A stretch of 64,000 bases of DNA from Dyadobacter pollutisoli (GCF_026625565.1 NZ_CP112998.1:7166501-7230500), one strand, 5' to 3'. Shown: positions 53,046-62,167, numbered from the stretch's first letter. The notes: a model not told the origin generated them from the letters alone. Made by a program: numbers and translations.

Positions 53046-55394
53046 TTATTTCAAATTGATTTTCAGTTTAACCGTCTTCTGATTCCTTAAAACCTCCACC
53101 TCCATTTGCCCAGTCCAGTTGACCTGCTGGCGGATCGCTTCGAGCCTTACCACATTGTCAGCCTTTTCTTTATTGGCCTCGACAATCACATCATTGTTCT
53201 GTAGACCGCTTTTGGATAGTATGCTGCTTTCTGGAATATCCACGATCACAATACCTTTTTCGTCGGGAAGTCCGAATGCAGAACGGTCACCCAGCCCTTG
53301 TACATTCCGGATTTTGGCTCCCAGCCAGGTCATTTCCTGCATATTATTTTCAAGCTCCGCATTGAGTAATACAGGAAAGGATACTTTCGCAGCCATTGCT
53401 TTCAGTTTCTCAATTCGGACACCAAACTGGTCCATTGGGAAGTTTTTAAATCCCAATAGCAAAGCTGCACTGGATTCTTTTACCCTGTAATCCCCTTTTT
53501 CAGGATTGATAAATGCCGCGTCTCCAAACCGGCTATGCATATCCGTACGACTGGCACGCGCACTGGCAAGATCTGTTTGATTTGGGAACAGGTTATAATC
53601 CACTTCCTTACCCCAGTCTTTTACCAAAATTGGAAAGTATGGCCGCATCACGATATTTTTCCTGAAAATGTCGCCGCTGTTTTTGAACCAGACGTGGGGG
53701 TGAAATGAATTGTTGATCATAATGTTGTTCTCAGCAATCCTTTGAAAGCCCTCACGAAACTTCAAACCACCGCTCAGCAATACATTGTTATAAATGTGGT
53801 AGTTGCTGCTGCCGTCGTCAAGGTCAACGTCCCAGCCGTGATCGCAGCGGAAGCGGTTATTACGGATCACCACAGGTTTTTGCGCATCCAGTAATATCAG
53901 TTCCGGGTGAGCCGCTGCCAGGCTATCCATCGTTTTACGGTTGGGATGCCAGAAACGGTCGCGTCCCCATGAGTTGAACGCGCCATGATCACCAGTTTCG
54001 AGTACGGTTTCAAATACATCATTATGCTCGATCAAATGTCCTCCCCAGGCGCCATCGCCAATGTTGATGCCCGCGCGCGGAACCTTATAAATTGTATTAT
54101 GGCTCACATGGATTTCAGAAGCCATTTCAATCTGGACGCCAGTACATTGTTTTTCAATTTTACCAATGTTATGGATGAGGTTGTCCTCAGCGAAGCATTG
54201 CAATGGGTAATGGTTATTCTTGGGGCCCGGCGTTTTATCCATTTTGGCAAAAGGAACAAAATTATCGTAACCAAATGCTGCGGAACGGACAGCAGAAGAA
54301 TCTCCCACAAAGCAAATAGCGCTCGACCCGATGTTATAAATATGCGAACCCGTCACGCCTGATTTGACATTATAACCCGTAATCATCACCGCATTACCTC
54401 CCAGATTCGTAAATTCGGACTCTTTAACCTGGCAATTTTCAGTGTTCTCCATCACCACAGCTCCACCCCGGTAAATCATCCAGTCGCTTCGCAGCAATGG
54501 TTCATAATGTTCCATAATGGTACGTTCGGTATGTTCGAACCGGATGCCTTTGATCGTGACATTCCTTAACGGCTTTTCGGCAGTACCACGCAGTTCAATG
54601 ATATGTTTTAGATTTGAAACCTCGATTCTGGCAGGTTTTACATCCACACCTTTGGGCGGATATAGATAAAGCAGTTGGGTTGAAGGATCGTAAAACCATT
54701 CACCCGGTGCGTCCAGCTCTTCAAAAATATTTTCGACAAAACGTTGTTTGGGATGCAGGGGAGAAGGACGGTTATTTTGCCAACCACCTTCCAGCTCCGG
54801 CTCATTATTCTTAGCACCTTTGATCCTATAATGAAAACTTCCCCACTCGCCCTGATGTAGCGCATGTAGGTATCCGCCCGCAGGATTTTTCCAGGTAGCT
54901 ACCCGGGACGGAGCAATGGCATCCTCTGCAGTACCATTGAAAACCCTTGAGGCCGTGTCATAATTTGGATAACGGGCCATAGGCAGCTGCTGACCATTCA
55001 CAAAAAGCATTTCAAATCCGGCTTTATCAATTTTAGCTTTCAGGATATTGCCTTCATGTTTCTCCCATTGCGGCTGAATAAGTTTTCCGGCGCTCAATAC
55101 CACTTCTTCTTTTTGATAAGCCTGAATGGAAAGCAATTTTCCTTCCAATAGTGCAGAGGTAATGCGGATTGGTTTTTCAAGATAGTAGCTGCCTTCGCGG
55201 AGAAATATCGCGGCTTGGGGACTGTTGTCGGCATTAATGCGGGACAGTGCTTTGTCAACTGTTTTCAATGGTCGCTGTAATGTACCCACATTCGTATCGT
55301 TACCATTTGGAGATACGTAGAAATTTTGCGCGGTGCCTGCTTTTACAAACAGCAACAGGTAAATCAGCAGCAGCGTTGTATTTTTAACTATCAT
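53046..55394 (-). CDS. Secreted parallel beta-helix protein with C-terminal PDZ domain
   Basis: 782 residues. Signal peptide (NTTLLLIYLLLFVKAGTA), then the polysaccharide-lyase-like start FYVSPNGNDTNVGTLQRPLKTVDKAL (DUF1565 type). Beta-helix rungs run about 260-600 with many H/N-rich turns (VKESEFTNLGGNAVMITGYNV, IEHNDVFETVLETGDHGAFNSWGRD). From about 680 comes a PDZ domain (FGLPDEKGIVIVDIPESSILSKSGLQNNDVIVEANKEKADN). The fusion suggests a peptide- or protein-anchored polysaccharide-active enzyme, but substrate and activity are unknown. Confidence 0.85.
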   Translation of the reverse strand: MIVKNTTLLLIYLLLFVKAGTAQNFYVSPNGNDTNVGTLQRPLKTVDKALSRINADNSPQAAIFLREGSYYLEKPIRITSALLEGKLLSIQAYQKEEVVLSAGKLIQPQWEKHEGNILKAKIDKAGFEMLFVNGQQLPMARYPNYDTASRVFNGTAEDAIAPSRVATWKNPAGGYLHALHQGEWGSFHYRIKGAKNNEPELEGGWQNNRPSPLHPKQRFVENIFEELDAPGEWFYDPSTQLLYLYPPKGVDVKPARIEVSNLKHIIELRGTAEKPLRNVTIKGIRFEHTERTIMEHYEPLLRSDWMIYRGGAVVMENTENCQVKESEFTNLGGNAVMITGYNVKSGVTGSHIYNIGSSAICFVGDSSAVRSAAFGYDNFVPFAKMDKTPGPKNNHYPLQCFAEDNLIHNIGKIEKQCTGVQIEMASEIHVSHNTIYKVPRAGINIGDGAWGGHLIEHNDVFETVLETGDHGAFNSWGRDRFWHPNRKTMDSLAAAHPELILLDAQKPVVIRNNRFRCDHGWDVDLDDGSSNYHIYNNVLLSGGLKFREGFQRIAENNIMINNSFHPHVWFKNSGDIFRKNIVMRPYFPILVKDWGKEVDYNLFPNQTDLASARASRTDMHSRFGDAAFINPEKGDYRVKESSAALLLGFKNFPMDQFGVRIEKLKAMAAKVSFPVLLNAELENNMQEMTWLGAKIRNVQGLGDRSAFGLPDEKGIVIVDIPESSILSKSGLQNNDVIVEANKEKADNVVRLEAIRQQVNWTGQMEVEVLRNQKTVKLKINLK

Positions 55395-55426
55395 TGATGT
55401 TTAGGAATTAATGCAATTCAGCTCGT

Positions 55427-55819
55427 ATGACAAAGTTATCCGGAATACTATTAGGTTTAATGCTCGTTCTTTTCGTGCAAAATATATCTTTTGCCCAAAC
55501 TAAGAAGAAGGATGACAATTTTCCTACTTATGATCAGATCAGAGGTAATAAGGCCGAAACTGTCGACTACGTCAGCCCTGCGGGTGGTGAGTGGCTGAGA
55601 ATCAAAAGGGATGTTGTCGTGTCGCCCTATTTTAATGCATTCAGTTTTCCCGACGATAGCGTGACCTATTATCTCAATGGGAAAAAAGTGAAAAGCAAAA
55701 AGAAGGCTGAGAAGGAGCTTGAAGAGAAAAGTATGAATGTAGAAAAGGTCTCAGTCGGGCCGATAGAAGACAATGGAAAGCGAATTGTCAGAATAGATTA
55801 TGAGCCCAGAAAAGACTAA
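55427..55819 (+). CDS. Small exported protein of unknown function
   Basis: 130 residues. Signal peptide (LSGILLGLMLVLFVQNISFA) and a lysine-rich mature part with KVKSKKKAEKELEEKSMNVEKVSVGPIEDNGKRIVRIDYEP. No family recognised. It is divergent from the beta-helix/PDZ gene (32 bases) and converges with galU over a hairpin. It may be periplasmic or outer-membrane-associated. Confidence 0.7.
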   Translation: MTKLSGILLGLMLVLFVQNISFAQTKKKDDNFPTYDQIRGNKAETVDYVSPAGGEWLRIKRDVVVSPYFNAFSFPDDSVTYYLNGKKVKSKKKAEKELEEKSMNVEKVSVGPIEDNGKRIVRIDYEPRKD

Positions 55820-55841
55820 AATCTGAACAAGTAAAAATAAA

Positions 55842-55878
55842 AATGTAAGCCATAACCGGATTGGTGATGGCTTACATT
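55842..55878. terminator. Hairpin between convergent genes
   Basis: A perfect 12-base stem (AATGTAAGCCAT / ATGGCTTACATT) with a 13-base loop, between the small exported protein stop and the galU stop. It probably terminates both transcripts. Confidence 0.65.
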
Positions 55879-55883
55879 GAAGG

Positions 55884-56747
55884 TTACTTATTCAAAATAT
55901 CGATGAGGAATTTGCGGAACGGCTCTGCGAATTCTTTTCTTTTTAACGCAAATTCAACGGTAGTTTTCAGGTAGTCAAGCTTATCGCCAATGTCGTGGCG
56001 CTTGCCTTCAATGTGGTGAGCGTAAATATTTTCACGTTTCAAAAGCAGCAACAATGAATCGGTCAACTGGATCTCGTTGTTTTTTCCTTTTGGCGTTTGC
56101 TCAATGGTATTGAAGATCTCGGGAGTCAGAATGTACCGGCCCGCAATGGCCAGATTGGACGGTGCCAGATCGATCGCAGGTTTTTCAACCAGTGTGTTTA
56201 GTTCAATAATGGTGTCACTCAGCGACGTTCCGCCCACAATTCCGTAGCGGTTTACTTTGTTGGCTGGCACCTCTTCCACCGCGATCACCGAGCCGCCATA
56301 CTGCTCATAAGTGTCCATCAGTTGCTGCGTGACCGGGATTACGGAATCCATAATGGTGTCGCCTAGCAGTACTGCAAAAGGTTCGTTACCTACGTGGTGA
56401 CGTGCGTAATAAATGGCATCGCCCAAGCCATTCGCTTCTTTCTGGCGCACAAAATGGACATTAGCCATGTCGGCCAGTCGGCGCATTTCATTGAACCACA
56501 TTAAATCTTCCTTCTCTTCCAGACGGCTCTCCAGTTCAACATTACGGTCAAAATGGTCTTCAATAGCACGTTTCCCTTTTCCGGAAATAATCAGAATATC
56601 CTCAATTCCCGAATCGACAGCCTCCTGAACCACATATTGAATGGTAGGAATATCAATGATAGGAAGCATTTCTTTGGGCATTGATTTGGTTGCCGGTAAA
56701 AATCGGGTACCAAGCCCGGCAGCAGGTATTACAGCTTTACGGATCAT
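55884..56747 (-). CDS. galU: UTP-glucose-1-phosphate uridylyltransferase
   Basis: 287 residues from the ATG at 56747. The frame opens earlier (56816), but the added residues cover a repeat-rich spacer. Signature KAVIPAAGLGTRFLPATKSMPKEMLP, then VLLGDTIMD, YGIVGG, VEKPAIDLAPSNLAIAGRYIL and KNNEIQLTDSL identify GalU. It makes UDP-glucose, a donor for polysaccharide and glycolipid synthesis. It sits downstream of a GHMP sugar kinase on the same strand, separated by a repeat-like spacer of about 180 bases. Confidence 0.95.
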   Translation of the reverse strand: MIRKAVIPAAGLGTRFLPATKSMPKEMLPIIDIPTIQYVVQEAVDSGIEDILIISGKGKRAIEDHFDRNVELESRLEEKEDLMWFNEMRRLADMANVHFVRQKEANGLGDAIYYARHHVGNEPFAVLLGDTIMDSVIPVTQQLMDTYEQYGGSVIAVEEVPANKVNRYGIVGGTSLSDTIIELNTLVEKPAIDLAPSNLAIAGRYILTPEIFNTIEQTPKGKNNEIQLTDSLLLLLKRENIYAHHIEGKRHDIGDKLDYLKTTVEFALKRKEFAEPFRKFLIDILNK

Positions 56748-56754
56748 AAGTGGC

Positions 56755-56929
56755 TTTCGGCCGTCGGCTGTCAGCCTTCGGCAGGTTAAATGGTTGAGAA
56801 CTTCGGCTTTCGGCAATCGGCCGTCGGCACTATTGTTTTTTTAACTTTTGATTGTTCGTTTGACTTTTTTGACCGTTGACCATCGAATGCGTGTTGTCAT
56901 CGAATGCCGATAGCCGACCGCCGATTGCC
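56755..56929. repeat. Imperfect short repeats around the galU start
   Basis: Several CGGC(A/T)-rich units (TCGGCCGTCGGC, TTCGGCAATCGGCCGTCGG) recur. GGCAATCGGCCGTCGGCA at 56812-56829 pairs with TGCCGATAGCCGACCGCCGATTGCC at 56905-56929 as an inverted repeat. The units resemble small interspersed repeats seen in Bacteroidota spacers. They separate galU from the kinase gene. Confidence 0.6.
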
Positions 56930-56930
56930 C

Positions 56931-57926
56931 CTAAACCACAAATGGCTTAATAACCCTTGCGTTGTGTTTTTTCAATTGTACAAACAGCTGGTTCAGCATA
57001 TCGTCATCACGGTAAATACCAATGATCGTTCCGCCCGAGCCTGCGAATTTGGCCGATGCACCACAAGCCCGAGCTGCATTGATCAGTCTTTTATTGGACT
57101 CTGGGACATTGTAAATCTGGCATCTCAGGTCAAAATTTTCATTCATTAATTGATGCAAGTCGTCAGATCTTCCTTCCAGCAATGCACTGCGGCCATCTTC
57201 TGCCTTCTTTGCGATCTGTCCCAGTACGTCAATCACGTCACTTTCGCCCCTGTCGTACCTGGCCCGAACATCGCTGTGTACCTTTCCTGAAACTTTGCTC
57301 AAATTGGTATTGTAAGCGACATAAAGTTTAGGTAATAAGTCGGGATTAATGCGTTCGTACTTGCCATGGCCTTTTTGCTCGATCATGGTTTTATCAAAAT
57401 CCATATAAACACAGCCCTCGTAGCACTGGATCACACGATCCTGCAAGCCGGCGGTAATGCCCAGTTCTTCGGTTTCGGTTACCATCACCAACTGAGGCAA
57501 AATCTCGATCGGGATCTCAACTTTATAAAACTGCATTAATGCCCTGAATAATGCTACCACAATAGCACTGGAACCCGACATACCCACCTGACGTGGAATG
57601 GAAGAGCGGTAGCGAACCGTAAAATTGCGATTAGGAAGACGAATTTTGTTGTCTTCACAATAGTCCCCGAACTTCTTAATACCTGCTTTGATAAGGGGAA
57701 TCCCGCCATTGTAGCCCAGCATACTCACCGAATCACGGAGATGGAAAATGCTCCGGAACGTGCTCACGTCCTGTGGCTGAGACTCAATATGCAGCTCGGG
57801 AGATTCGTATAATGAAATGGAAGCACCGAAGTTTCTAACCGAAATAGCGATCGTTTTCCCAAAAAAACCGTCAGAAGGATTGCCTAGTAACCCGGCCCGG
57901 GCATAAGCACGTGTTTCAATAATCAA
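56931..57926 (-). CDS. GHMP-family sugar kinase, glucuronokinase-like
   Basis: 331 residues. GHMP kinase ATP-binding loop PRQVGMSGSSAIV at 111-123. N-terminal RAYARAGLLGNPSDGFFGKTIA and the mid block AGLQDRVIQCYEGCVYMDFD, with KVSGKVHSDVRARYD, look, from memory, like plant glucuronokinase rather than heptose or galactokinase. C-terminal GASAKFAGSGGTIIG closes the fold. The predicted reaction is ATP-dependent C1 phosphorylation of a sugar acid or sugar, giving a sugar-1-phosphate that a nucleotidyltransferase could activate. galU is the next gene on the same strand. Confidence 0.8.
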   Translation of the reverse strand: MIIETRAYARAGLLGNPSDGFFGKTIAISVRNFGASISLYESPELHIESQPQDVSTFRSIFHLRDSVSMLGYNGGIPLIKAGIKKFGDYCEDNKIRLPNRNFTVRYRSSIPRQVGMSGSSAIVVALFRALMQFYKVEIPIEILPQLVMVTETEELGITAGLQDRVIQCYEGCVYMDFDKTMIEQKGHGKYERINPDLLPKLYVAYNTNLSKVSGKVHSDVRARYDRGESDVIDVLGQIAKKAEDGRSALLEGRSDDLHQLMNENFDLRCQIYNVPESNKRLINAARACGASAKFAGSGGTIIGIYRDDDMLNQLFVQLKKHNARVIKPFVV

Positions 57927-58073
57927 TGTAAAAGTCTTTTTTGATCAAATGTAATAATTAGATGACGATACAACGAGGTTTTGCCCTTATCTGCTGCAAT
58001 TAATAGGTAACCGCTGCACACCCGCCCGTCATTCCGGCAATATCATGAATGTATTAATGGAACCGTGTATAAA

Positions 58074-58103
58074 CAAAAAAAGCGGGATAAAAATATCCAC
58101 GCT
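58074..58103 (-). terminator. Terminator after the YceI gene
   Basis: On the minus strand AGCGTGGATA pairs with TATCCCGCT with one bulge, followed by TTTTTTT, about 30 bases past the YceI stop. Confidence 0.7.
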
Positions 58104-58130
58104 TCCTTCTGAGAATTGGTTTACTTAATC

Positions 58131-58658
58131 TTATTGTTTCACTACCTGCACATTGGCTATCAATTTCACGTCATCACCTACTACCACACCACCTGCCTCA
58201 GTTACCGCGCTCCACTCCAAGCCAAATTCCTTACGATTTATTTTACCAGAGATCTCAAAACCTGATTTGTTGTTACCATAAAAGTCAGTCATATTTCCGC
58301 CGTACTCTACTGCGAACTCGATTGCTTTGGTCACGTTTTTAACTGTCAGGTCGCCATTTAATTTATAGCTGTCATCTCCTTTTTTGCTCAATTTTCCGCT
58401 AAATGAAAGTTTAGGGTGGTTTTCTGCATCAAAGAAATCTGCCGATTTCAAATGTTGGTCACGTTGTGCCTGATTTGTATCGATGCTGTCAACATCTGCT
58501 GAAAAATGCACTGTTGCACCATCAAAATCTTCTGTATCTGTTTCAACGCCACCTTCAAAAGCCTTGAATGAACCTGTTACTGTAGAGATAACAAGGTGTT
58601 TTACTTTAAACTGAATTTCGGAATGTGTTGGGTCAATTACCCATTTTGTAGTAGCCAT
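58131..58658 (-). CDS. YceI-family protein
   Basis: 175 residues from the ATG at 58658. The earlier frame start (58733) gives 25 residues with no family match. The lipocalin-like opening WVIDPTHSEIQFKVKHLVISTVTGSF and the blocks KSADFFDAENHPKLSFSG, LNGDLTVKNVTKAIEF and GKINRKEFGLEW are typical. There is no signal peptide, so it is probably cytoplasmic. The family binds isoprenoids or amides; the biological role here is unknown. A single-gene unit with a terminator. Confidence 0.92.
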   Translation of the reverse strand: MATTKWVIDPTHSEIQFKVKHLVISTVTGSFKAFEGGVETDTEDFDGATVHFSADVDSIDTNQAQRDQHLKSADFFDAENHPKLSFSGKLSKKGDDSYKLNGDLTVKNVTKAIEFAVEYGGNMTDFYGNNKSGFEISGKINRKEFGLEWSAVTEAGGVVVGDDVKLIANVQVVKQ

Positions 58659-58736
58659 ATCTTTATTTGTTTTATATATGTAATGACATTTAATGTATAT
58701 ACATCTATTTGTAAAAAATAGTTTCGTTAGCATAAA

Positions 58737-58764
58737 AAAATCCCGGAAAATTTTTCCGGGATTT
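58737..58764 (-). terminator. Terminator after the LolA-like gene
   Basis: A near-perfect palindrome AAAATCCCGGAAAA / TTTTTCCGGGATTTT with T run on the minus strand, between the YceI start and the LolA-like stop. Typical rho-independent shape. Confidence 0.8.
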
Positions 58765-58785
58765 TAAAAATGGCCTTTATTAGCT

Positions 58786-59517
58786 CTATTCGGGCATATT
58801 AAAAATGGCAGGGTCAATCTTTGGATTGACAGTAAGGTCGGTAATTTTCAATGTCATCTTTGTCCCGGGCATAGCGGACGTCGAAACTTCGGAGGTGAAT
58901 GGATAGTAAATACCCTCCACTTGCCTGAAATCCGACTGCGTGTTTTCTGACATGATGTCCTGTCCATTCATTTTCAGGTGAACGATGATTTTGAGAATAT
59001 AAAAAGTATCCTTCGAAATGTAGTTGATCCGCTGGATGCCATTTTTCAATGTCATGGTTACTTTGTAAACCTTTGCACCAGCCACTTCGTCCTCGCCGTC
59101 GAGGGTCAGGACGTAGCCTTTTTCCTTGTATTTGAAAAGTCCAGTCAGGTCGGTTTCTGCGGCCATCGATTTCACAGCTTCTTCGGGTAATGCGGTGGCT
59201 TTTGTCTGTCCGGTCATCGGGTTAATCGTCCAGCCGGTATTTCCGTTTACCGCCTGCACCACGGTCATACCTTGTACCGTAGTTTCGCTACGGAAGCCTT
59301 TGTTCTGGATGATAATGGTAGTAATGGGGACTTTCATGTTCATCACATCCATCTCAGCAGTGATTTTCAGGCTTTCGAGTTTCGCCAGTTTATCAGCGCC
59401 GCCCATTGCCTTAATGTGCTTGTCGATTATTTCGTCCAGGCCCTGCGCGGCAACCGAATGCATGACTCCGGCAAGGAGAACAATGACCAGCGCTTTTAGA
59501 TGAGTTAATTTCGACAT
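58786..59517 (-). CDS. Exported LolA-like/outer-membrane-lipoprotein-sorting-type protein
   Basis: 243 residues from the ATG at 59517 (the frame opens at 59613, but that extra part is not family-like). Signal peptide (LKALVIVLLAGVMHSVAA). The mature protein is strand-rich with GLDEIIDKHIKAMGGADKLAKLESLKITAEMDV, then KGFRSETTVQGMTVVQAVNGNTGW and YPFTSEVS, a pattern shared by LolA/LolB-like and DUF4292-type Bacteroidota proteins. Probably periplasmic and lipid- or lipoprotein-binding; the exact partner is unknown. Confidence 0.8.
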   Translation of the reverse strand: MSKLTHLKALVIVLLAGVMHSVAAQGLDEIIDKHIKAMGGADKLAKLESLKITAEMDVMNMKVPITTIIIQNKGFRSETTVQGMTVVQAVNGNTGWTINPMTGQTKATALPEEAVKSMAAETDLTGLFKYKEKGYVLTLDGEDEVAGAKVYKVTMTLKNGIQRINYISKDTFYILKIIVHLKMNGQDIMSENTQSDFRQVEGIYYPFTSEVSTSAMPGTKMTLKITDLTVNPKIDPAIFNMPE

Positions 59518-59594
59518 GTAGTTATGTGATGGTTTAAAGTTTGAACAGATATCACGTGCCAATATTGTAATTTTAAATAAGTTAATAACAACAA

Positions 59595-59627
59595 AAAACG
59601 AGCGGATTATCACAATCCGCTCGTTTT
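59595..59627 (-). terminator. Intrinsic terminator of the atpAG unit
   Basis: A 14-base perfect stem (AAAACGAGCGGATT / AATCCGCTCGTTTT) with a 5-base loop and T-rich end on the minus strand, 22 bases past the atpG stop. Confidence 0.85.
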
Positions 59628-59649
59628 ATATTTGATACCGAGGTAAAAC

Positions 59650-60534
59650 TTAGTTTTTCAAAGCTTCTGCTCCACCGACAATTTCGAGAATCTCCTTCGT
59701 AATCGCAGCCTGACGAGTCCGGTTGTAAACCAGTTTCAGTTCTTTCAAAAGATCCTGAGCATTCTCAGTAGCTTTATCCATGGCCGTCATACGAGCACCT
59801 TGTTCTGATGCATTGGATTCCAAAACAGCGCGGTAAAGTTGAATTTTCAACGATTTCGGGATCAATTCAGCAAGAATCTCTTCCTCAGTCGGCTCGAAAA
59901 TATAGTTAACCTCAGCCTTTTTTGTTCTTTTTGTTTTGTCTTCTGTAGCAATCGGCAGGTAACGATCTGTGTGAATGATCTGCGTTGCAACGTTTTTAAA
60001 TTCGTTGTAAACCAAATCCACAGCGTCGTAGCGACCATCTGAAAATGCTTTCATGACTTCTTCCGCAGCCTGCTTAACATTCACGAAGTTCAGTCTTCCG
60101 AAAATATCCATATAGGTTTTATTCACCACAAAACCTCTTTTTGCAAGAGATTCAGCGCCTTTCTTTCCTATTGCGAATATCTCCACATTTCCTTTTGCTG
60201 CCTGCTGAGCATATTTTTGTTCGATCAGCAGCAATGTTGCTTTAACGATATTGGTATTGAAAGCACCACATAATCCACGGTCCGAAGTAACAACTACTAT
60301 CAAGACCTTGTCAATCGGGCGAACCGTTTTCAATGGGCTGTCAACCGCACTTTCTGCTCCTGATGAAACAGTAGTAAGCATCTCACCTAATTTCTGGGCA
60401 TAAGGTCTCATTTGCATGATGTTGTCCTGGGCCCTGCGCAGCTTTGCGGCTGCAACCATTTTCATGGCTTTGGTGATCTGCTGTGTGGAATTAACGGATA
60501 CGATCCTGTTACGGACTTCTTTTAAGCTCGCCAT
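59650..60534 (-). CDS. atpG: ATP synthase gamma subunit
   Basis: 294 residues. The central-stalk subunit of F1. N-terminal MASLKEVRNRIVSVNSTQQITKAMKMVAAAKLRRAQ is diagnostic, with VVTSDRGLCGAFNTNIVK and the C-terminal helix ARMTAMDKATENAQDLLKELKLVYNRTRQAAITKEI. The gamma subunit rotates inside the alpha3beta3 head and couples proton flow to catalysis. It lies 5 bases after atpA, in one operon, and is followed by a strong terminator. atpD and atpC are not nearby. Confidence 0.97.
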   Translation of the reverse strand: MASLKEVRNRIVSVNSTQQITKAMKMVAAAKLRRAQDNIMQMRPYAQKLGEMLTTVSSGAESAVDSPLKTVRPIDKVLIVVVTSDRGLCGAFNTNIVKATLLLIEQKYAQQAAKGNVEIFAIGKKGAESLAKRGFVVNKTYMDIFGRLNFVNVKQAAEEVMKAFSDGRYDAVDLVYNEFKNVATQIIHTDRYLPIATEDKTKRTKKAEVNYIFEPTEEEILAELIPKSLKIQLYRAVLESNASEQGARMTAMDKATENAQDLLKELKLVYNRTRQAAITKEILEIVGGAEALKN

Positions 60535-60539
60535 AGTGA

Positions 60540-62117
60540 TTAACGATATTTTACAGCAACTTCACGCGCAACTTTTTCGATCACGTCAGTGACGCTATTG
60601 TCCAGTTTTCCTGCACGCAATGCCAATAAAGTTTCTTTGTACTGACCGCTCAAAACAGTAAGGAAATCTTTTTCAAATTCCTTCACACGGTTTACATCCA
60701 CTAGATCCAGCAAGCCTTTGGTAGAAGCGTAAACAGTTGCTACTTGCTGTTCAACAGGAACCGGTGCGTACTGAGGTTGTTTCAAAACTTCCTGGTTACG
60801 ACGTCCACGGTCGATCGCAAGCTTGGTAGCAGCATCCAGGTCAGAACCGAATTTTGCAAAAGCTTCCAATTCACGGAACTGTGCCTGATCCAGTTTCAGG
60901 GTACCCGAAACTTTCTTCATGGATTTGATCTGAGCATTACCTCCCACACGTGATACCGAGATACCTACGTTGATCGCAGGACGGATACCAGAGTTGAACA
61001 GGTTGGACTCAAGGAATATCTGACCGTCGGTAATCGAAATTACGTTGGTAGGGATATAGGCAGAAACGTCACCCGCTTGTGTTTCAATGATCGGAAGTGC
61101 AGTTAATGAACCACCGCCTTTCACGATTCCCTTTAATGATGGAGGAAGATCGTTCATGTTTTTGGCAATAGTATCATCTGCGATGATTTTTGCAGCGCGC
61201 TCCAAAAGGCGGCTATGCAGATAAAATACGTCTCCCGGATAAGCTTCACGTCCCGGAGGGCGACGAAGAAGAAGGGAAACTTCGCGGTATGAAACCGCTT
61301 GTTTTGAAAGGTCATCATAAATAACCAGCGCAGGACGGCCGGTATCACGGAAGAACTCACCGATCGCAGCACCTGTGAATGGCGCGTAAAATTGCATTGG
61401 TGATGGATCTGATGCACCCGCAGCAACGATAACAGTGTAGTCCATTGCACCGTAGCGACGAAGTGTAGCTTCAATTCCTTTAATGGTAGAAGCTTTCTGT
61501 CCGCAGGCTACGTAGATACAAAATACCGGTTCGCCTTTGTCGAAATATTCTTTTTGATTGATAATGGTGTCAATCGCAACGGCTGTTTTACCAGTCTGAC
61601 GGTCACCAATGATCAACTCACGTTGTCCGCGTCCGATGGGTATCATCGCATCGATCGCTTTAATACCAGTCTGAAGAGGTTCTGTAACCGGCTGGCGGAA
61701 AATTACCCCAGGAGCTTTACGCTCGATTGGCATTTCATAAAGTTCTCCAAGGATCGGGCCGTTACCGTCGATCGGCTCAGCCAGGGTGTTAACCACACGG
61801 CCAATAATTCCGTCACCAACTTTCACCGAAGCGATCTCTTTGGTACGCTTTACAGTGGCTCCTTCTTTAATGTCGCTGAAATCACCGAGCAAAACGGCGC
61901 CGACATTGTCTTCCTCAAGGTTAAGAGCAAGGGCTTTAAGGCCATTCTCGAAAACAAGCAGCTCACCTGCCTGTACCTGGGAAAGGCCATAAATGCGGGC
62001 AACACCGTCACCAACCTGAAGGACTGTTCCTACTTCTTCGAGCTCTGCTTCTGATCTAGCTCCTGCAAGTTGTTCGCGCAGGATGGCCGAAACTTCATCC
62101 GGTCTAACAGATACCAT
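60540..62117 (-). CDS. atpA: ATP synthase alpha subunit
   Basis: 525 residues, full length. Non-catalytic nucleotide-binding subunit of F1. Signatures: GDRQTGKTAVAID (P-loop), ALVIYDDLSKQAVSYREVSLLLRRPPGREAYPGDVFYLHSRLLERAAK, and the C-terminal regulatory part. It is the first gene of a two-gene unit with atpG. The gene upstream is an FKBP gene on the opposite strand, so atpB, atpE, atpF and atpH do not precede it. Start ATG at 62117; a likely -7 box is at 62168-62175. Confidence 0.98.
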   Translation of the reverse strand: MVSVRPDEVSAILREQLAGARSEAELEEVGTVLQVGDGVARIYGLSQVQAGELLVFENGLKALALNLEEDNVGAVLLGDFSDIKEGATVKRTKEIASVKVGDGIIGRVVNTLAEPIDGNGPILGELYEMPIERKAPGVIFRQPVTEPLQTGIKAIDAMIPIGRGQRELIIGDRQTGKTAVAIDTIINQKEYFDKGEPVFCIYVACGQKASTIKGIEATLRRYGAMDYTVIVAAGASDPSPMQFYAPFTGAAIGEFFRDTGRPALVIYDDLSKQAVSYREVSLLLRRPPGREAYPGDVFYLHSRLLERAAKIIADDTIAKNMNDLPPSLKGIVKGGGSLTALPIIETQAGDVSAYIPTNVISITDGQIFLESNLFNSGIRPAINVGISVSRVGGNAQIKSMKKVSGTLKLDQAQFRELEAFAKFGSDLDAATKLAIDRGRRNQEVLKQPQYAPVPVEQQVATVYASTKGLLDLVDVNRVKEFEKDFLTVLSGQYKETLLALRAGKLDNSVTDVIEKVAREVAVKYR

Positions 62118-62167
62118 AGTATATTTGACTTATTTAGAGTATAGTAGTAAGTTTTTGAAAACTGCCG

